Below, piece by piece: positions 1 to 15,000 of a DNA stretch of 64,000 bases. The stretch comes from Mesaphorura yosii. Lineage: Eukaryota > Arthropoda > Collembola > Poduromorpha > Tullbergiidae. Under the pieces are notes generated by a model. The model was given only the letters and a program-made list of their open reading frames with translations, was not told the origin of the DNA and made no database searches. The stretch lies in contig WIXG01000203.1 in NCBI GenBank assembly GCA_009869945.1, forward strand, positions 62,001-126,000. The letters run 5' to 3'. How positions within the stretch are numbered: the stretch's first letter is position 1; each line of letters opens with the position of its first letter. The position numbers and the translations under genes are program-made.

Positions 1-3000
1 TTTCTTGACGAGATAACCTCAAAAATGCGTACAAAGCGTAATGCAAGTGTTAAAATCGTAATTCGTAATTACAATATTTACCTTAAACCCAAATTTACGG
101 TTGCGTCGTAATTAAAATTAAGTTCGCGTCCTTGCTCCATTGACGTGACGAAATTTGCAACGCAAAGGTCTTGACATGAATGATAATCAAAGTGTGATTT
201 TTGCGAAATATTTCAGCCCTCATAATTTAAATTCATTGTTTTACACTTCGAGCCTGCGTTTTTGTAATATTAAAATTCATATTGATGTTAAGGTTAGCAC
301 ACTTGTTAGGATAATGAATAAATGAATCCTGAGTCTAGTCTGGGCACTTGATCTCTGGGTGCTCGAGCGCGTGCGCGCAAGAAAGATTTTATGTACTTGT
401 CATTTTCTCACACAAGTAAATTGTGAATTGTGACTAAAATCGTAAGTTAAAAAGTCGTCAACTGGCACGTCCGCGCAAACATAAAATTTGCATGGTGTGA
501 GCGTCCATGAACCAGATTTCGGGCTGCGACTACGACGTTTTCACGTTAGAATTAATTTAATTACTTTTATGAGCACAAAATCCAGTTAATTATGGCGCGG
601 CGTAAAATCCTTAACCCGAAGACAAAACTGTAACCAGAAATATGAGACAAATGTTGCGTGTCGGGCTTAAATTCGCAAATCGCCTTAAAAATTGCAACAG
701 TTTTGGAATTAATTCGGCAAAATTCGCAATCGCATGAATGCTCGAATGCTCGAATTGAGCATTGGGCCCTTGCCTGCCTTTTTGTCTTGTCACTGCCTTG
801 GTTTATGTTTCCGTAAGAATTTTTAGTAATCTTCTTTCCTTCACAATTCCAATTTTAAATCATCTTAGTTGCTCCGCTCATAATCCTTTTACAAATTCAC
901 GATTCACGGGACAGCAACAGCAACGACACATTTTACATAGCATTTTACGTATTTGTCGGCGTGTTTTCATGTTTCACACTTTTGTAATCTAGATTTCGTG
1001 AGCAGTCGTAAGCGGATTGACATTTCTGACTGGTAACAAGTCATCATCATCATCACGCAATGGAATGGAATCGGAATCGTCAGAACCCTCGGCAAGAACA
1101 GAAATTTGTGCCCCCGTCATTCCACGTCTCATCTTCATGTCAAACAACATCATCAACATCAAAAAATCAAAATCAGACCGGGCTGGGCCCTGTCTTCTCT
1201 TGAAATGGACCAGATTATTTTGAGTGAGCGAGTCACACAAGTTGAAGTCATCATCGGACAACTAAACAACTGTTTCCAGACGGGCTTTACATCGTTCGCG
1301 TCGACGGCCCGCATTTATCATCATCAGGAATCAAAGACGAGACGATTTTATTGAAATCTGAGGACTCCAAGCCAGAAACCTGATTTCTCATTGCTCGAAA
1401 CTGGATTTCCAGGACTGTGACTACGATTTTCTTATCTTAATGTGGAATCGTTACACATTGTACGAGAATTCTTGCCCTGCCTGCCTGCCCAGGTGCAGAA
1501 ATGCTTCAACAATCATAAATCAAAATCATATCAATCCAGATCGCATCAAATCTCTTCATCTCCCGTATTATTTCATTAGATTTGTTGTTACACGCAATGA
1601 CAAACCCTTTTAACGTCTGTCTTTGTTCGGGTTCCCTTAAATTTTTTAATCCTGTACCATTAAATCTTGCCCAGATTTTGTCATTCTGCCCGTTCGTGAG
1701 TGATACGCTTTCTTTTCTTACTCGCTGTAGTCGCAGTATTTGATTACAGGCACCCAGAGGCATTTGAAAAGAAATACGCGTACGAGCAAGAATGCAATCC
1801 TTTTCCGATTCTTCCGCTTACCTTTCTTTCGTACTGCTTTCGATGATTAATTGATTTCGGATTCAAAAACTCCAAACCATTAATTTTCCACAAGCAATCA
1901 AATGCAAAGCAACAGAACGGAAAAGTAACTGCGAGAAAATTGGTCAAATAATTGCTCGCTTCTAAAATAGTTCAATTTTCTAGTTTTTGCACTTCCTTTT
2001 AAAGTCTCAGGCACAGAAAGTCTAAGAGTCTTGTCTCAGTTTGCTTTTCACTCCGCACTTTTCACTTTCGCGTGATGGAATTCATTCACATTCTCCCTTG
2101 AAATTTTCTCAAACAGCCCCACACGCACAGAATTTCGCACGCGTTGGTTTGTTCGGTCAAGAGCACTGAAGAAGTACTGAACTGAGATGATCGAAATTTT
2201 GACTGACACTGGGTGTCTTTCGCTGTCGGTGTCTGTCGGTCGGTGACGGTGGCGGGGCACGACACAGGAGCAAAAGCAAAACCCAAATCTTCAACTCATT
2301 ACTTACGAGGTAGGTTTAATTTGATACTTATTTTAGATCTGGTCTGGGGCTTTGGGTATCACATTCACTTGTGTACGAGTACGCACAACATTGCACGGCA
2401 CAATCGCATAGTCAAAGTCTATGTTGTCTATTGTTGTGGTGTGTAAAACGCGTATCGCGTACGATATGATATTATTTATAAAACAAAGGGAACCTGATCT
2501 GACACAAAGTATCTCAGGCCAAGTCCGACTCGGAAATGACATTCGACTACTGCGGCCGATGCGATGCTGGCCAGCCTTGCCAGTAACGAGCTTGAGTTTG
2601 GGTTGCGTAGAAAGGAAAAGGTACCCTCGCAAGAAATTACAGGTAAATCGTATTATTTTACTGTACCGAGCTGCATTTGCTTTGCTTTAGCGTAAAGATC
2701 ACCGCATCATCTTCCTTCTCGAGTCTCCCTTAACAATAATGCAACAGATGATTCCTACCGTGCCTTGCCTTGCCGTGGTACTTGCGAGCATGAAGATGAG
2801 GTGCGAAAGATGATCACGACTGCGACTATGACGAGTTTGGAAGGATGGACCCAAAACTCGTACTTGTATTCGTATTGTTGCCTTACCGTGCCATGCCGTG
2901 CTTTTGCTTTAAAAGCTGACAACTCTCCGCTCCGCACTGCGCCGCTTCATTGACTTTACGTGCATTTACCTGTTGCAGTCTCCCTTCAGATTTCAACCCC

Positions 3001-6000
3001 CGTTTAACGTTTAAACTTTAACTCAGACTCGGGCTCGGATTTTATACGTATACCAGAATCTTCAGACTTCATGTCTCTGACGAAGCAAAATGCAAAAAAG
3101 ACATGCAAAATGCGTAACACCTGCAAAAAGCAAAAACGACCAAAAGAGAAGAAATCTTTGCTCTTTGCAAGCAGTTTTTGAGGCAAAAAGTTAACACGGT
3201 GTTGACATTTCGTTTGCGTCGCGAAGCGTCGAGTAAACTGAATAAAATTACTGCGTTCTGACATTACATTACAACAATGTTGCGATTGTTCCGTCGCGTC
3301 GCGTCTTGGAATGGGCGATAATGATAACAAGTACGAGAAAAATTAAATCTTGTACTTGTTTTTAGTGCGAGGAATTTTATCGAAAAGTTTTACGAGCTTC
3401 GGCTGGGAATTTCTTGTCTTTAGTCAAGGCAGCGAAATAAAGTCAGACAAAGCCAAAGCCAAGTTTTTGCGCAAATAAATTAGACTCAAACTCGAAAATC
3501 TGAATCTCGATTCTTGATTTTTCAGTCATTTAGATTATTATTCATTTGGCATCTTATTTTGCTCTGAAACTTGTCAAAGTCAACAACAACTAACAACAGT
3601 GTTTTGATGTTTTCGATTATTCATGTTTGATGAATTTCAATGATCTGACCGTAGAAAGAGAAAAAAGTCATTCGGAGATCCCGCAATTTGCAAATTTCGC
3701 GATGCAACAAGCCAAACTTGATTTTTATTTTGAGTCGAATCGAGTTTAGCCTCAGTTTTTCGTGTTTTCGGAGACGGACGACCAGATCTTTCGTCTTTTT
3801 TCGCTGTCGAGCTGAGTAATTAATGTGACGAGGTTAATGAATGAGGACCAATTCCCAATTAAATGAATGGATCCTCAATTGCTGCTGCAATTGCAATTGC
3901 GATGTCCAAAGATAAGAACGAACCAAGCCAAGCGAATGCAGTAAATGCAGTCAATTGCAAGGCTGAAATTCGCTCACAATCCGCAATAAATCAGCGACAA
4001 TTGACAATTAAATTATTTATGCATGCAATGAGAGCACAAAAAGTGTAAATTATTGCTCAAAAGTGTACCTGAATTAAAATAATGGCAATGGCACAGACAT
4101 TTCGTATTTCGCAATGGCGCAAAAGTAAAGTAAATTATATCAGTGCTCTGATCTCTCGACAGATCACTGCGACTGCGACTCTTTTTACCTATAAATTCGC
4201 TTTTCCACAGCCAAATTCCTGTTTGTTTGCCTGCGTCGCCACTAAATTTTATGTATTTAAAGATTCTTATCTGCGAGCTTCTTCAACAGATCTCTGATTC
4301 TTTTTACTTCGGCTCCGTCGTCTGATTCAATTAAAAATCTCTGCGCTGTTCACAAATGAGTTTATGTCGTCCGTCCATGTCGTTAATTAATGCGCTGCGG
4401 ATTCTGGTTCATCTTGTTTTTAATAGTTGAGTTTGTCATTTTCGCATAATAACAAGAATCAGCCACATAATCGTAATAATAAGGAAAAGATGCTGCGAGG
4501 AATTGAATGCTAATTAATTCAACACTGCTGTAGCAACTTTGCTTGAGCGTTGAGTATATTGTGCATGTCAATTCAACGATGAGACGATCATTCTTGTCCT
4601 ACACAGGCAATAATTATTGTAATGGCCGTAATGATGATTCTGATTCAGCCAGCGCAGCCAAAGCCAAGTCAACCCGGCCAAGTTGTTTTCTTATTAATGG
4701 CGGCCATAAAAGCAGCAGAAAGCAGAGTCAAACTTGATCTCGATCGTCTCGCCATCTTAATTAGTGCCCGGTGCTGCGCCGTATTTGGCCTTTTTGCTCT
4801 TATTTCTCACAAATCGAGATTCGCAAAAACGAAAACACGAAATCCGCAAATGCAAATGTAAAATACACAAAATTACAGAGATAAGTAATTTATCGTCGAA
4901 CTTATTTTAATGAGCAAATTGTTACAACGCAACTCGCAGCGTGAGCGTGAACGAAACGCGATACGAGCAGCAAAAAGACTAGATTTTCACTTAAAAGCGG
5001 ACGGCCAAGGTGCCAAGTCCAAACTGGCTTGCCAAGCCAAGCGAAGCCAACTAGTAGTAGATGAAGTAGTAACCACTTCATTACTCAAAAGATGTATGGC
5101 AATTCGCAATTCGCAAATTTACAAATCTGCGGGGCATGACGATGGGGTATTGACAGTTGGCATCAAATTCCTTGCTTGCTTACATTGCAGGCAGAAACAG
5201 CTAAACGCCAAATTGTTTATTGTAAATTGTAATGCAATCCGCCCGCCGCTGCCGCCTTCCTCGTGCATGCATGCGCAAATGCAATTTATAACAATAAAAT
5301 TATGCAAAATATGCAATCGGCTCGACTGTTCAGTTAATAAACTGTAATTATGCACTTTTTGCGAATATTCATTGATTAATGCGTAGTTCAATATTTCAAT
5401 ACTTTTGCACTACAAATATGTACGTTATTTACATAGTTGCATAAATCTGCAGCGGAAAATCTCGGATTGCACTGCGGACAAATGGAGCATTTAATTGATG
5501 TACAGAACAGAGTGCGTTCGTCGTTCGTGCAAAGGGGCAGTTCGCAGTCGGCAGCTGCTTTCGCTGGTTGAAGAAATCATTTGTATTTCAGCATTTCGCT
5601 TTTCATTTAAGCAGCAGAGCAGGAGGCGGCAGATGAGCATTTCGCAGAATGCAGAAATTGCGTGTGAACCAAAGCGACACGGCATGATTGAGTCCAATTA
5701 TTTCAAGTTCAGGCCTGCAATAAAACAATTACATCGATCAATTTCCAATACATGCAAGAATTCGCATCGCGATCGTGTAATTTGAATAATAAAAGCTCAT
5801 TACGCGGCGGACGTGGTTGGCCAAATACGCGAATGACACGCAATCCAAAGGAATAAGTCGACGATCGGCGATCGAGAGTCATTAGTCTTCTACGGCTGGT
5901 CTTCTTCTTGGTATTGGTACATGATCTGATTACAAGACGATCTGGTTCAGACTTCAGAGCTGCAAAAGAGCAGCAGATCATCGGCAAATTGTTTTATTGT

Positions 6001-9000
6001 GATGAAAAATGGAGAATGTGAATCAGATTGAAGGGCAATTTGATCTCGGACGTAATCGTAATGCAATAAAAAAGTAATTTGTAACTCGGCAGATCCAAAA
6101 CTCAAAACCATTGTTTTGGTTTGCCTCTCGACTTGTCCTTTGCCTTGTCGATTCTTATCGCTCGGCAGCGACGCGTAAACGAGATCTCGACCGGCGAAGC
6201 CTTCAAATTGAAATTGATGGACTGTAAATGATGAGCGACAAGTTTTGGGCTCCCACCATTAACAATTCACGTACACTGAACACTAAGCACCGAACACTGG
6301 ATCACATTAAGCGCATCAACAATCGAGCGGCGACCGGCCGCAAAAAATTGTTGTTCTTGTTATACATTTTTATTTATTGTCCGCTCTCATGAATGATCAA
6401 CGCTGCTAAGGCCTAAGCTGAGCTTCTTGATTCTTGACTTGACTCGACTCTTGAATGACAGACTCAAGTTTGCTTAAGCCATTAAACTCAAACTTGCACC
6501 TGCACTGCACTGAACCACGAATTGATCAAATTACTGCTGATGTCGAGAATGGCGATGGTGAATTTCACGACCGTCGCGATTTTGTATTCACGACGAGAAA
6601 TCAAGAAATCAAGCACTGCACACTGCGTTGGTCTCAATCTTGACTTGATTTGACATTTACTCGACTATTAAGAGCAGATTCAGCAAAACAGATCGTGAAC
6701 GTTTAATCAAAATGACAGATCTCAAAAGACAAATGATGCGAATGAGTACGAATTACGATTACGAAATGAGTGCAATGACAATGCGAATTTCTACGAGAGT
6801 TTAAGGCAAGCTACACGCCGTAAGTTTTCCTGTGAATTTGTCCATTCATTGGCTGTATTTATACAGATTTCTTCAAGTGTACTTTGTTGCTAGTTAGTAT
6901 TCTAATCATAATTCTACGATCGCTTTACAATTTCCCAAAAATGACAAGATGTCATTTTATCCCGCTTAATCTTTGCAAAATGTGTTTCTTTATCTGGCCG
7001 GTCATCACTCATTCGAGTAAGACCTCCGTAGAGCAAAAAGATCGGCTAAATCCGCAAAATCTTGGCACTGGGAATTAATTTCATCATGCGAGCAATTTCA
7101 ATGGGCAATTGCGCGTCTTCTCTTCTAATTTGTAGATTAATTGCTTCTCTGGACTGCGCAGTGAAGCGCAGGGAAGCACATTCTCATGGGAAGATTATAA
7201 TTGCGCGTATAAATCAAATGACCCCAGTCGCCAGTCGAGTCGAGCTGTTCTTTTGTTTCTTTTCAATGTTTCCAGTTTCTTTCTCATTCGAGTCGTCGTT
7301 CCTCCCTGCTCTGAATTAATTTAAATTATGGCATGGCTGTGGCTGTGACTTGGAGTACCATTAAACTAAAGACTTCACCACCTCAAATCTCAAGACAGAC
7401 ATTTTTGAGTAATTGTAATTTGTTTTCTTACGAGGCATTACAGATTGCACACCTACGAGCGTAGAAATCTGAGCCTGACTGCATGACGTCCTCAGAAAAG
7501 CGATTAAAACGCAATAATAAAATATTAATATGAAAATTGTAGAAGTCAAAGTCTCAGAGTCAAGTCGAGTCGAACACGGAATTGAAACCGTTTAAAATAT
7601 GGATTACCCCCGACCAGCTCTGCGCCGTGCGGCCGCGCCTGAAAGGTTATGAGACCAGTCTACGACGACTGGGCTCAATTTCATAACTTCACTGCAGCGC
7701 AGCGCAGCAGCGACGCCTTCGCAATTCGCCCTCGCCCATCAAGAAAATGAGAAAAATTTAGTTTTAATTGATTGACAGCAGAAATTTCACGTTTGTCGGA
7801 AAAAGGAACGGTTTGAGAAGCGTGGAAGTGGAAATGAATCACTCTCGGACGGATTTGTGTGGGATGCGAAGATGCAATGCGGGTCTGTGAGAAAAAGAGT
7901 AGTCTTCGAGAAGGAAGAGAAGACTGAGAAGAGGATCCCCGCAAAGAATTAATTGTAACAAAAGAAAAGAGATCGAGATAAGCGTCCAGCCGATGCGGCC
8001 GCTCCGCATTGCATTGTGATCTGTAACAATACGAAACAATAAATTGTAACAACAATCAAATCAAGATGCGATGCAGATCATTGCATTGCTGGCTGATTGC
8101 TGATAGCCACACAATTATGCATAACAAAAGAAACCAATCCAATAAACGCACGCAGGCACAGCTTTTGTTGTGAACTCGGTTAAGACTTGCGCTCGCCAAA
8201 GCCAAAACAGAGCTCAGCTCAGTGAAGTCTTTCCACCCACATTTCTCTTTCATGACTCATTTCATGGCCATTTTGACAGTAAACATTAAACTTGATTTTA
8301 TTCCACCAAAAACCAAGACGAAGAGCCCAAAAAAACGTCCAATTTGGCCATAATCAGCTTGATTCGCGATCCACAGACACAAATTTACCTGCCTGTCAGG
8401 GATCAGCCCATCATCATCATCATCTGTCTGGGATTAACATCAGAGCAGAGCAGAGATCGAGATCAACTCGCAATCTGATATCATTCCTTTTAATGGCCCG
8501 CCTTCTTTTATCCGTCAAGATTTGGCGAGAGTACATATTTTACGATCCTTTGATACAATTTACTTGAGCCAACAACTTTTTTGGACGGCCAAATGCCAAA
8601 TGGCTCACATTCTGCATAATTTCACGTCCCGTCCACATCGCATCGCCTCAGCTCGTCTGCTGTTGATGTTTTCGCTCTTGATTGACATCTCGTCCGCGTA
8701 ACGTGCATGATAATTACGAAGAATAAACCATCACTCGCATAATATAGATTGGATTACTCATAGAATAAACGCAAAGCATAATAAATGGGTTTAGCACTTG
8801 AATTAATTATTCAGAGTAAATTCGAGTCGACTCTGAACGCAAGACTCAAGACTGCTGCTGCGAGCTGCGAGTAGCGAGTATTAATCAGTAATTTGGGTGG
8901 TGCACGCCAGGCAGGCACGGAATTGGAGTCCCAGACGCAAAAATCCAGTTTTGCATGCTGGCTGGCTGCTCCAAATCCAAATTCACCTCATTCACGCGAT

Positions 9001-11010
9001 GGCAATCACAGCGAGCGATGATGATGATGATTCGATGGCACCTGTCCACTCGCCGTTGAAATGAAGTTGAAAAGTGAAACCTGCTCGCTCCGGGCGTCGA
9101 AATCAAAATCAAAATCATCTCGTAATCTGTATTAAAAACGTGTGCACGTACACGTAATAGTAATTGTAATGTAATGCGCTGAAAATATGAATATTCATGC
9201 GAGTGCGCGTCGTGTTCATCAGCTTTGAACGGATTTTGATGGACGTGTGACATAAAGATAACATGTGATGACTGCGCGCAAGAAGTAAAAACGCCAAAGC
9301 CAAAGTCAAATTCCGCAAATGGCAAATGCAAAAGATAATTCATTCATTCTTCGTCTTCGGGAGCTGATTTGTGTAATTTTGTGATGGTAATTTTAATAAT
9401 TTTGTTTTAATAACCGCGCCTGCGTGATTGCGATCGCGTTCTCGCTTAAAGCAGAGCAACTTTGTCAAAATTTGCCCGACCGAGGCCTGCCAGCCAGCCA
9501 GCCAATTGAATACGCGCTGCGATGTGGATTTTATATTTTTTATTTGCTCACCCAGCCCGCCAGCAGTGAAAAAAGCCGCTGAAAAGCTGCTCTTCATCCG
9601 TTTTCCAATCTTATCCGGCTGCCGTCTTGGAGTGGACACTTGACGGAAATTTATTGGACTTACGAAAATCGTCCGATAAAGTCCAGCAACTGGATTTCCA
9701 GGTGGAAACCGAAGGAAAGCCGCCGCCGATGCACTGAAAAAGTACAATCTTGAATTTTCAAGCGCAGGCGCATTCTTCGTAACCAAACCGAAACTACGAC
9801 TACTTTGAATATTTAAGTTAAGAGTTACACATTAAAACACTTAAAATCCATTTTATACGTCCAAATCGTGTATTTGTATCTTGTACAGGTGCGCTTCGCT
9901 TAAAATAGGAACTGTGTTTTGTATTTTGGACTCGGCGCATTGTTGATACGCATCTTTTGTAGTTCTATGCTGGAAATTCAATGAGTACGAGTAAAGATGA
10001 TATACCGGATCGGATCGTGTTCTGCTCTTCTGCTCCGCTGTCCCAAATTCTTGCTTCCCTGCCTTCCTTGACGTGACCGCGATCGCGGCTCGCTCGTCGT
10101 ACTAAAAAGGGACCGGACGACAGAAAAGCGTGACTTGTGAGTTATTTATGATCTTAGTGAAATAAAATTTAGTCTGGTCTGAGGCCAGGAAGAGCAGAAC
10201 AATATTATAACCCACATTGTTTTCCAGGCGCAGGCGTGTAGCGTATAATTTTAGTGCAGTGCAGGCCAGTGAAATGCACCATCAGATCAATGTTACGATT
10301 ATTATGTGATATTGGGACTTATTTATACACCATTTACTTTACTGTATTTACGAGACCAAAGCTTAACCTGGACCTGCCTGGGCCCAAAATTCGAAAACCG
10401 AGTCGAAAAGTCAACATGTCAAGTGTTCTTCTGCTTCAACTTCTTCGTCCTGTCACTGCACGAGCGCGAGCACGGACGGGACCGAGTTTTAATCTGGAGA
10501 TTGTAAGCGTAATGAATTTTTAAGGATTTATTGCTCTTGTGCGGGTTCCAGACATCAGACAACTGGCATCTTAAGTTTCCAGACCTTAACTGACTTAGCT
10601 CTTGCTGTTTCAATTTGCCAGGGCCGCCACGACCAGAAAATGAGCCCCCGAACGAGGCTAAACCAAACTGGACTGGAATTCCCAGGAAATCAGTTCAAAT
10701 AAAATGTGGTTCCAGTGTTCCGGCATAGCAGCAGCAGCGGGAAGAAGGCTAATTTATGAATTATGAAAATACAGTTAAATATTTCCACTTCAGATCATCC
10801 ACCAAGCAGCCGAAGCAGGTTAAAAGACGAGTTGTCCAGGCCAGAAACCTCCCGCCGTGTTTCAGGATGAAATTGTTATGGTTTTTACGGTTTTTACACA
10901 GAAAGCAACCCGCAACCAGGATGGAATGGAATTACAATTCAGACACCTTAAAAAGTGGCACAATGTTGCAGTGCAGCAATCGAGAAAAGGGTCCATCCCT
11001 CGAAGTCGAA

Positions 11011-11086
11011 GTCCCTGCGCTGTATTTTGCAACAATAAAAAATAATTCGTCCCTGCGCTGTATTTTGCAACTATAAAAAATAATTC
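11011..11086. repeat. 38-base tandem duplication
   Basis: Two adjacent copies (11011-11048 and 11049-11086) starting GTCCCTGCGCTGTATTTTGC differ at one base. A more diverged third piece follows (CCTGTCCCGTGCGGGATTCTGCAAC around 11,090-11,115). The near identity points to a recent duplication. Confidence 0.9.
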
Positions 11087-12012
11087 GTACTCCTGTCCCG
11101 TGCGGGATTCTGCAACAAAGTCGTGTGGGAGTTTTCTACGTGAAATTTATGCTGACAAGTGCGTTGCGTCTGCGTTTTGCCTGGCTGGTGTTAAAAGTAA
11201 AGTAAGTAAATGGATTTTTAGAAACAACAAATTGTACAGTTAATAATAATACACTTTACTTTGTTGCCGATTCCATTCATTCCATTGTTTTCGCCTGTAA
11301 AATTTGGTAGACTTCCGAGAAAATTTTGGGACGAGGGATTTTATGATCTTCCTTCGGTAAAGAAAAGGCCCGGCTGCGTTTCGCGTCTCGCGTTGATCGT
11401 TCGACTTTTTTTTACGGCTTACAAACCACAGCACAATGGACAATGGCCTGGCCTGGCTTTCTTTCTCCTTTGCCTTTTCAAGTACCGCTTTTCTTTTTCT
11501 GTTTCTACTTTTGAGTCGATTCACGAAAAATTCACGCTAGCGCTTCCAAAATCTGAAGAAATCGAATGAATTCTTTTTATGGATTTCGTACGTAAATATT
11601 GTTATTATTAAATCAAATTTTACCTGTACGTGTCTCGAGTGAGAGCCGAGATGAAATCCGACCGAGTGCGATGTGCGACCTTTTCAAGAGTTTTTGACTT
11701 GCCTGTACGTGGATGAATTTCATTTCATCATTTCAGGATCCGCCCTCCCATGAAGGATGAGCGACGCGATGACGGCGTGGACGTGAAATCAGTTCGAGTT
11801 TGACTCTTTTGAAGTGAGGAATTTATCTTTGAAACTTTCAATCTTTACGATCCAATTCTTTATTTTTCACATTCACGATTCCTTCTCGTCATCATCTTCA
11901 TTCGAAAATGCCCAAAAGCCATCACATCGCATCACAGCACCGGGAAGGAATGCTCGAGATTTCGACCGCAAAGACCAGCATGATTAGTGTAATGAATACG
12001 AAGGTGGGACGA

Positions 12013-12029
12013 CTGCCTGCCTGCCTGCC
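12013..12029. repeat. (CTGC)4 microsatellite
   Basis: Four perfect CTGC units plus one base. The same tetramer, in one or other register, recurs at several places in the window. Confidence 0.85.
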
Positions 12030-15000
12030 AAAATCTGACTGACTGCCTGACATTCGACATGACTTTGATACGCAGCGGCATCGCGACTCGACCCTTAAGG
12101 CCATGGATTAGATTAATAATCCCAAATGGGGTTGGATAAATCCCATTAAACCGCAACCACGTAAAGTAAAGTAAATGCGGGCTCGCTCGTATAATAAAAA
12201 GCAAAGCAAACATGAGAAAACCAGAAAACCCCAAACGCGAAACCCAAAAATGAGAAATGTGTAATAAAATTCTGAATCTGAAGTGTGATTTGCTATTAAC
12301 GAGCCCAAGACTGTTGAGACCCTTTAATGGAAATGTTTCTCGTATTTTAGTACTAAAAACATGCACTGAAATGCAAAGAATGTAAAGTAATAGTCACATC
12401 ACACCATATATTCTCGTAGTCCAAGTCATAGTCATGGAAGAAGATGTTAAATTATTAAACAAACACTCGAGGGACTTGAGAACCAAGGCAGATTTCCCTT
12501 CTTCGCTTGTCTGCACAGCACACCTGACGAATGACAGACGGATTTGCCTACCAATGCCAAGTGGATGATCATCAAGTAAGAGGATGCGAGGTACAACTTA
12601 CATTATTGAGACAAATAAAAGAGCATCCAGCAAAAGCAAAAGGCAAAAAGTTACGCAAATATTTGCACAGGGCCGAATTCACCGAAGGAATGTCATTTCT
12701 TCATTTCTTTGAACGCAGTCACGCAAGAATGTCGTGTCGAATGTCTTGAGTGAACTGATTTGCTCAAAAGAGCAGGTAAAATGAACTTTGCTTAAACCTT
12801 GCCGAGCGCTAATTGCTAATTAGTCGGATTTCGCGGCGCAGGTGAGAGTGGCACCAAAATAAATACAAACAGACGCCTTGCGTTGCGTTGCCCGATTGCA
12901 AAAGCATCTCAAGAAAATTCTGCACTCCGCTGGCGATGGCAAAATTGGAAGGAAGAGGAACAAGAGTTCAAACACCTTCCGCAAAGATCAAGACGACGAG
13001 CGACAATAAATAACGGATGCGAACTGAATCTTGGCTTGGCAAATATGCAAACGAGGATGGACCACCAGCACTGTCGCACAGAACAGCGCCAGACAATAAA
13101 GAACAGAATAAAGAAACATTAACATTAATATTTTATACATTTACAATGACATATTCACATTATGATTATTTTCACATCTTCATCTCCTCTTCTCTTCTCC
13201 TTTGGTTTCTCCACCTAGATTGCAAATTTCCTATTCACGGCGAAGCATTTCCCATTTGCATAAATGTTGCCGTTGCTGGGTTGTTTATCTTTTCCATTAG
13301 CATTAAAACAAAAAAGGTTAGTCTCGGTTTACGAGTACGACTACGCGCTCGTTAAATGAACGAGATAAAACGCCGCGCCATCGCATCGTCTTGAACCAAT
13401 CTTTTGCTATATCAATCTGGTTCATTCAAATCTTCACAGTTTTAAGATTCGTCATCATTTTCTTCTGTGGAAGAAAGGATTCGGCGGAAATTCGGCAAGG
13501 CGCGGTCTCGTCGCGACATATATGAAGACAATGTGTGTAAAACATGAATTGTTGAATTGTTCACTGCAAGAATAAACTCAGTGTCGAGATTTCAATTGTC
13601 TGATATTCAATTAGCGGCCATGGAGCCTTCGCTGCCGTGAATCGTGCTCGATTGTTCTTTGTGCCTTCGCACCAGTCGCGCCGTCGTCGTCCTTTGAAAT
13701 GCGAAAATTCCAATACGAATGCGTGTCATGTTAATTTATTTTATGCCACATCTCTTAAATCTGGTTGACAAATTATTCAAATTACTTGCTTGATACAACT
13801 TATGTGTGTGGCACTCGCAGCTCGCAATTCGCGCACCGAGGTTTGAAGTAATCACAATAAATTTGCAATTAAATCAAGATTTCATTGCAAATTCTTATTT
13901 CGCAAGCAAAGCCTGCACTCTGCGCTGCGAGTGGCCGAATAAATTATTATGATTTGGATTTAAATGATGATTTGTAATTTGCGATACGCGAATCTCGAGT
14001 TATAGAATTCGTTAATTCGAAGTCACATTCGCAAAATATAAAAAATGCATTAATTTCTTGTTGTCTTTGGTGTTTGCTCTGCTCGTAATTTATTCTCTTG
14101 TTTTGTAAGGTCAAATCGCGAATCGCGACGCTGACGATTTTTTGCGATGCGACGCGAACCGCGTCTCGATAGTGTCGTGTCGCGGTCGTGCGTCATCTTC
14201 ACCTTGTTAATGAAGATTATTCAAAAATTATAATAAGTGTGTCCGAATTAATTAGCCGCAGCTGTAAAGTGAAGTAGTGCGACTTCGACTGCGACTGATC
14301 TTTGTTGTACACGCTGCTCTGCTCTTTTGCTCTGCTCTGCACGCTGCTAATTAAGCGTGAAGATCTCGACGAAAGGTCATGTGGGCGTTCTGTTTGCCGT
14401 GCTGCTCCTCAGTTTTTACGTTTAGCATTTTAATGCGTTGTTAATGATACTTTAGCCTCTTTAGCTTAAAAGCTTTTAGCTTTTGCTCTTTGCTTTCGTC
14501 TCCTTCTCACCTCGCTTCTCGCTTCTCAACTCCTCATTTTCCTCTCCCGTCTTAACAAATCTACCTAATTACGATTATCACATTGTAAAACAAGTACGTG
14601 TCTGCCGCTGCCACGTACAAGACGATTTGGCTATTGGCATCTTTCGTCAGCTCTGCTTCATCCCCTTGAACGAACGAAACGAGAATTTCAAGAGAATGAG
14701 TCTTGGACTGGAATTTACGTCCGTCTATAAATAAATCATATTCATAATTCATAATATTAGCACGCGACGACGACAGAATACTAATTAATTGGATGTACTT
14801 CGCGTCTTCGAGTCATTCGCCATTCGCATTCCAAAGACAATTGCAATTGAAATCATTCCACAGCCACTCCGCCTTGAAAGTAAAATTAATTCCGAGCAAA
14901 AAGTCAAGTGTCATCCGCAAGCAGGACGCTCGAGTCTCAAGTGTGAATTACGAGCCGAAGAAACGAAGAGAAGACGAATGAGATGATCGGATAAGTTATT

